From NCBI GenBank assembly GCA_023846275.1, contig JAIUJO010000188.1:798501-862500 (forward strand): a stretch of DNA of 64,000 nt. The letters run 5' to 3'. A model generated the notes under the pieces. That model was not told the DNA's origin. It did not search any database and saw nothing but the letters and a program-made list of their open reading frames with translations. Position numbers and translations under genes: made by a program. Each line of letters opens with the position of its first letter. The first letter of the stretch is position 1. Source of the stretch: Vanilla planifolia (taxonomy: Eukaryota; Streptophyta; Magnoliopsida; Asparagales; Orchidaceae). This document shows, in pieces, positions 58,401-64,000 of this stretch.

Positions 58401-59050
58401 ATGTTGAAATATTTTTTTTAATTAGCATGACCTAATAATTAATTAATATTTTTTGACATTATGTTTCGCTACACCAATGAATTATCCATCGAATTATGTT
58501 ATTTAAGATATTTATGTTATGTCTTGTTAATATAAGATTGCTAAGTTATGTCCACTTTTTGACTTATGACTTAGAGAATTTTTTATGAGCTCCCATTAGA
58601 CACAGTTTTATTAATAGTGTTGTCAAATATTGTTAATACAACACATATTTTTCATTATAGTCTTAGTGAAGAATGTAGGATGGAATAAGTTGATTTCATG
58701 CTGGCTAAAGTATAAATTCCTTATTTAGTCATTTATAAATTCAAAATTTTAATTTAGAATGTCCTTTGTTAGTTCTAATTTCTCCATTAACTAGGACAAC
58801 ACTATTTATAATTGTGTATAAAAGCATGTTTGAATGCAAATTCTTTATAATTTCATGAATATGCATGAAAAATGTGCTTGGTTTAACATATATATATTGT
58901 CGTTGTAATCTTCTACTTTTGAATGAAGTGATTCATGACTAGCACAAGCCCTCATCTAAGCCATTGTAGTATTGTTTAATAATTCAAACTCAGATAGAAT
59001 TAAACTCTTTAATGTTCTCATTACTTTATATGTAGCATTAGAATTCTAGT
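58401..59050. other. Island Y, nothing recognised
   Basis: AT-rich non-satellite sequence between the gypsy tail and the minus-strand gag-like remnant. Zinc knuckle, protease and integrase of the minus-strand element would be expected here but no motif is readable, so they appear deleted or decayed. Confidence 0.4.
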
Positions 59051-59347
59051 GTGGTTGTATTAGAATGCTTCTTTCTACATGTTTGGTACAACTTTTTGTT
59101 AATTTTCAAATATGCATGTTTGAAGAATTGGCTAAAAGAAATGCATCGTACCTTAAGATCAAACAATATGAAATTGAATGGCATGTTCTTTAAGAGATAT
59201 GGCATAAAGAAAGTAGATAAGTGTTACATCATTTAATTGTGCCATTCCCCTTTGGTGTTTACTAAATTCATTAACTAACTTGATCTTATTAGTACATGAA
59301 TAAATATGTAAAGCATAATGTTTCATAATAACTTCCAGACGTTTCAA
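59051..59347 (-). pseudogene. Decayed Ty1/copia-like gag fragment
   Basis: A 62-codon minus-strand frame (59347-59159) ends in DVTLIYFLYAISLKEHAIQF. This fits the conserved D-x-L-L-V-H-x-V-L-x-S-L-P-x-x-F-x-x-F block in gag of plant Ty1/copia elements. The preceding NKIKLVNEFSKHQRGMAQLN fits the M-x-x-L-A-x-K-L-K-x-L helix before it. After a stop and frameshift the same strand gives KLTKSCTKHVER, where gag has L-N-E-L-I-x-x-C-V-Q-E-E-E-R. The Leu-Pro of the motif has become Leu-Lys. The N-terminus and zinc knuckle are missing. A primer-binding site lies about 240 bp upstream in the right orientation. A plus-strand frame over the same bases (59051-59236) is a shadow. Confidence 0.5.
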
Positions 59348-59586
59348 GTTAATTGTTTGAACAAAAATTCTAAGTCTGTTATTCCATAAAAATCAATCAT
59401 GGGTGATGTTATAATAAAAATTAAGAAAGTTAATAAGCATAACTTTTTTGGAAAGAAAAAGTAATGATAAGATAAAAATTAAAATTGATGAGAACCTAAC
59501 CTAAAAATAAAGTAAATTTAACAGAATAAATAAAACCTAAATGAAAGGTGACCCAAGTGATTTGGCTCATAATTTTTTGGCAATCC

Positions 59587-59598
59587 ACTTTGATACCA
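59587..59598 (-). other. Primer-binding site complementary to initiator-Met tRNA
   Basis: The minus strand reads TGGTATCAAAGT. The usual primer-binding site of plant LTR retrotransposons primed by tRNA-iMet is TGGTATCAGAGC, a 10 of 12 match. It lies in a TTCA..AATTGGTATC context typical of the LTR edge, with a gag-like remnant downstream on the same strand. This fixes the orientation of the element and puts its 5' LTR to the right, starting at about 59600. Confidence 0.6.
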
Positions 59599-59599
59599 A

Positions 59600-60100
59600 T
59601 TAAATTGAAACTAGCCTAAAAATTGCCTAAGTATTGAATTTTAGGTTTTATGATATGTTCGGAAACTTTTGGATTATTATTATCTTTTACAAGTTTTTAT
59701 AAAGATAATTTTATATTTGTAGAAAACTTTTATTTATAAATATACTGACTAAAATTTTAATGATTATAAAAAACGAAAATAAAAGTTAAAATGATACACT
59801 AAACCTTTTAGATGGTTTAGTTAAAACTAAGACTTATATTCATCCCCAACTAAAGTTTTGATAAACTCTACTAGTAAGAGAGTTTCAGCTTGAGATTTTT
59901 CCTAATGTCTTACCTTCAATATACTTGACATTTTTTATTACAATTCACCTTTGACTATTAGATTTTATAGATTCAACTATAACCTGGGCTTTTACGAGGT
60001 CTACCGTAACTCTATTTCTTTGAAATCAAACTAAACTTGGGCTTTTATAAATGCATGGCCTTCCAATTCAAAAAAAAAGAGCAAGAAATACACTTTTCAT
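59600..60100 (-). mobile_element. Probable 5' LTR (U5 side) of the minus-strand copia-like element
   Basis: By position this is the LTR upstream of the primer-binding site. Read on the minus strand it contains agcccaggttatag, ctcttactagtagag and aactttagttgggg, text of the kind found in plant copia LTRs. The other end of the LTR and a second copy are not identifiable in this window, so the right boundary is arbitrary. Confidence 0.35.
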
Positions 60101-61800
60101 AAAACTTTACAAATTTTCTTATTCTTATTCATGAAAATAGAAATGCTTAGAGAGCTTAAAACTATGAAGAGAATTAAGAAAGCAAAAGTACAAGAGGTAT
60201 AAGTTTAATTGAATGAATTTCTAATTTTGTGCAACAATATGTCATAGGTGCTACTAAAAGAAATTTGCACCAGTATAATATGTTGTAAAGCTTCTTTAAG
60301 ATGTCAAAAATTTCTTCATATTAGTTATCTTTTTCATTCATAATGGTTAGGTATTTACAAAAAAGTTGTGACTATTGTTGTTAGAAAGTTAAGGAAAAGT
60401 TATTTCGAAAGTTTCTTTTAATAACTTAAAAAGCTTTTCCAAAAAGCATAAATAATTCCTCCAAAGCATAGCATGCAAAGACACAAGTAATGAATATTGA
60501 AATAGCCATTAGGTTGGATTGACCAATGCCATTGGCTATGCTTAGATACATTCATGACCATTAGACCGAAAGATTAAAAAGCAAATGAGTTAAGGACTGA
60601 TAGATCAAGACAGATTAGATTTGGGTCATCTAATCAAGTTCAATGAGCTATGGATCTTTTAATTGATCATTGGTAAAGATGGAAATGATCTCAATCATAC
60701 GAATCAAATTTGGAAAGACTTGCAGCATCCAATACAAGGATAAATTATTCAAAATGAAGAAAAAACAAAGATGTCTATAGAAGTTTAACATGTACTTGGC
60801 TGATTGACTTCTAGCCAAGAGTAAACATTATAAAGGTTGGGAAAGGTACAATATTGATTCCTCACTTTGGCCACTGAATGATGGATGCAAGTTAGAACCA
60901 AATTATCTGATAGAAATTTCTTTTGTGCTTTATAATATCTTTCATGCATTCATAGTGCAAGCCGAATTTGGACTGGCACACCCCTTGCATACTAAAAGAT
61001 TTCCCAATTAAGTTCACTAATACACTTATAAGATTGTAGGTTATAGTTTGATTTTTAAGAATCCCTTTAACACACTAATTGGGTATAGAACTACACTCAA
61101 ACAAAGATCAAAAACTGACCTCACTTGGTTCTATTCTCTGGTCCTTATGCTTGTGAATCGCTTCTTTGCTAACCTCACCTGAGAACTTTGTACTCAGGCA
61201 TAGCTTGGGATGTGTCTTAATATTTTTTAATAAAAAAAATTTAAAAAAACTAAATTTTTCATTTACCCAAAGTTTAATAATGGATTTGAAACTTGACTAA
61301 GATATAGATTTAATCGAACAAAGGATTGAGTTAAAATATGGAATCCATTATGTTTCCTAAATATGTAAAGAGAAGACAAAATTAAATGCTTAAATTAGCA
61401 TTTAAAAGGTAGATAGAAGTCGATGTATCTGATAATTAATAAGCTAATATTATATAACAAGGAAAAAAACTTTTCAAATTTGATGCACATATTTTTAACA
61501 TTTGAAGCTTACTGAATAGTCCCACGTACTTTAAAGAATATTAAATCACTATGACCATTTCTTTGCAAGTGAACCATTTTTTGCACTAAATAAGTCTATT
61601 AAAATAAATTGTTAAATATTTAAGGCTTGAATCATCAAACAAAGGGATGAATTAACACTTCCTACATCACAAATTTCCACTCTTAAGAAATATAAACCTG
61701 AGGAAAGAGATGTTATAAGAAACCCAAAAAGTTACTACTCATGTGCATTGGTATGTATTGGCAAGGCCACATACACAAGACTTCAAGTGTCATATGCATG
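60101..61800. other. Island Y, nothing recognised
   Basis: Non-satellite sequence of higher G+C than the arrays. It has no long frame, no RNA gene and no terminal or target repeats that I can see. The segment 60960-61210 (gaatttggactggcacaccc through tgtactcaggcatagc) is the least AT-rich part and may be another old element. Confidence 0.4.
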
Positions 61801-61812
61801 CTCAGTGCTTAC

Positions 61813-62290
61813 TTAAGTGATGTGAACACTTGAATGGTAGGTACACTGAACTCCACAGGCATGGATGTGCCTTGAATCGATGATTTTGTGCATTACACTC
61901 ATGGTAAGTGGAACTAACCCTACCTGACCTATAAATGCAAAACTTTCTCCCAGATGGAGTAGATGGCACTTAAAACAGATGTGCAAGTAATGTGTGCACA
62001 ATTTGAGAAAGATGACAACATTAACAAAGATAAAAGTTGAAGGAATAAACCATAGCAATTTGACATCAAGATGCGAGTTTAGGAATGCCTATACAAGAGA
62101 TGCAAACATTATAAAGGTATGCTATCAGTTTGTGATTTCTTATTTTTATCATTTTTTTTTTATTTCCTTATTTTATCGTTTAAACAAGCCATCACATATG
62201 CCATGGTTATCTAAAAGAAAATGTATTAAAATAGACATAATGAGAAGCCCATCGTATAGGAGGTCCTTTTCTAGATCTAAAAGTTGTTGA
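61813..62290. other. Overlapping short frames; weak likeness to an SR-protein tail on the plus strand
   Basis: The plus-strand frame 61994-62290 (98 codons) ends RSPSYRRSFSRSKSC, like the Arg/Ser-rich tail of splicing factors. It contains aag-gtatgct near 62114, which would make a good 5' splice site, followed by a pyrimidine-rich run to about 62175. No RNA-recognition motif is readable upstream. An antisense 81-codon frame (62058-61813) has no motif apart from a CFKC. A processed or decayed gene fragment is possible, but chance is the more likely explanation. Confidence 0.2.
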
Positions 62291-64000
62291 CAAAAGAAAC
62301 AGCATTCTCTAGAATAATTTATTATAGCCACAACAAAAAATATTCCTTTTACAAACAAAATTTAGAAGTATTGTGATTACTAAAAGAAGACAACACACAT
62401 GTGCAAAAAATGCTAAAACATTATGTCATGAACTCTTTCCAAATGCTTTTAAGAAATTTTATGTACTTGTTATATTTGAGACTACTATGTCATTCTTATG
62501 TTTTAAGCTTTAGGCAATAAATTTTTAATATTTTTTGAATGGGCTTATTTAATATGAATCAATTTAGATTTAATGAATTATTGATTTACCTTTTGAGATG
62601 GTGAATTAGTGGTCTTTAATTTACCTTGGAGTGTTTAGTAAGCTTTAAGGGTTGAAAAAACACACATTAGATTTGATAAGGTTTTCATTTTCTTTATAAA
62701 ATAGATTGCTATCATGTTTATTGTAAGGCACTATTCATTTACATCAATTTTAAATCCCACTCAAAATTTAATTATTTAATCATCTTCTTTATTTAAAAAA
62801 TGTATAGGATTCTAATTTTCAATCCATTAATATTTTTTCTTTGCTAAATACAAGTTTTGCATTGTTAAAATCTACATTAGGTCAAGTTTTAAAAGTTTGA
62901 TTAAACAAGAAAAAACTTAGTTTGGTTAAAAGTTTTATAATTGAGTAAAGAAAAAAAATTTCTTAAGGTACAACCCAAGCATGCACCTCAATGCAAGCTC
63001 TCAAGTCGAGCAAGCCTAAACAAGAATTTGAAAAGCTTGAGTTAAGAGATAGCTGCAACAAAATCAAGTTGAGTCTAGTCTTTACTACTATGCATGCTTA
63101 GCTAAATAAAGGAAAGCAGAATGATCAAGCTAAGCTAAACTCAAAACAAATATGCATATGTGTTTGGTTAGAGCCATACTTGAAATAAACTTATAAACAC
63201 ATGAGTATGCCTAGATTATGAAAACCTAAACACACAAAGGCATGCTAGTCCTTGTTTGGCTCATTTAAAACAATAGCACAAGGTATTATAAAGTGAAAAC
63301 AATCCTCCCATCCTAAGTGGAGCTAATTCTTTGGTGCTTGTATGCTTCGAAATCTTGGGGAGCATATTTGTGCTGTATGATCATGCATTTTCATGATCAC
63401 ATGACAGAGATTGCCTCCACCTTTTAAATAGTGATAAAGATCCACCTTATTGTCCATTCAATGAGCCTGATTTATTTCTACTCATTAATTTCTTATTTTT
63501 ATGTATCCATGATTAGATGCCTATGGTCTCACCAACCTATACACTTTGCTTTATTCCTTAGATCGAAAAACCATAGTCTCATTTGAATCTATAAAATAGC
63601 TAAACTATTTCTTCCTTGTCCTTATATCATGCTACTTTGATTAATCCAATTTGAATCCTATGATAGATATCATTCCCACCTTTACTCTTTGTTTGTTAGT
63701 CTTAAGTGTTATTATCTTTTTGGGTGAGTCAAATATAGTAGATGCTTATTTATAGTATATTTAAATTTTTATCTTTTGAATATTTTAGATTTTGATCAAT
63801 TCATCAAGTTGTTTTTTATGATTATGTGATTGTTGGTCACTTTTTATCTTCACACTAAAGAACTTCTTCTTTGCCATATTCTTGCTCTTATTACTTTTGT
63901 AATTTTCCTTTTTTTACCTTTTTATTCTACATATTTTTCAAAAAATATTTAAAAACCATTGTAAAATATATTCAATTACTACAAGAAAATTACCACATTA
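62291..64000. other. Right end of island Y, nothing recognised
   Basis: AT-rich non-satellite sequence with no satellite landmarks, no frames above about 60 codons and no RNA gene. The part 62960-63420 is richer in G+C and non-repetitive. The window ends without a visible boundary. Confidence 0.4.

Noticed and set aside
61813-62058. Minus-strand frame with CFKC as a zinc-knuckle protein
   Set aside because: Only the first CxxC is present; the His and last Cys spacing of a CCHC knuckle is not met.

Overview
The window reads as nuclear DNA of a plant with a large, repeat-rich genome. It is very AT-rich (about a quarter G+C by eye in the satellite, somewhat higher in the two non-satellite islands). 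It holds no intact protein gene and no tRNA or rRNA gene that I can recognise. The only protein traces are decayed LTR retrotransposons of plant type. The host assignment is an inference; nothing in the sequence identifies a species.

About 50 kb is one old, strongly diverged tandem satellite with a period of about 390 bp (most units 320-420 bp, roughly 125 units). I did not match it to a named family. It lies in five blocks of alternating orientation: A (+) 1-11655, B (-) 17915-21608, C (+) 21609-28900, D (-) 28901-44037 and E (+) 44038-56167. Each unit has an internal duplication (taatataaccaaatcaaag twice, about 60 bp apart), an inverted-repeat hairpin around GATCGAG..CTCGATC, and an AT-rich segment from which (TA)n tracts have expanded.

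Above the monomer there is further order. Positions 1-3960 pair with 52497-56165 as a direct segmental duplication about 52 kb apart. Block B pairs with the last 3.5 kb of block D at a spacing of about 22.5 kb, including the point where orientation flips. Within block E a unit of about 1.4 kb recurs three times. So monomer, higher-order unit and whole oriented arrays were each duplicated, followed by long decay.

Two islands break the satellite. Island X (11656-17914) contains a minus-strand remnant of a Ty3/gypsy integrase near 13.4 kb and a minus-strand trace of a Ty1/copia-like reverse transcriptase near 17.1 kb; the rest is unrecognised. Island Y (56168-64000) opens in the middle of a plus-strand Ty3/gypsy integrase. 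That reads through the integrase C-terminal module to the end of pol, then into a probable 3' LTR with a TATA box. Further on is a minus-strand Ty1/copia-like remnant with a primer-binding site complementary to initiator-Met tRNA and a decayed gag. The right-hand edges of blocks A and E both fall at the same monomer phase, beside the hairpin. All family assignments come from reading motifs by eye, without any database search.
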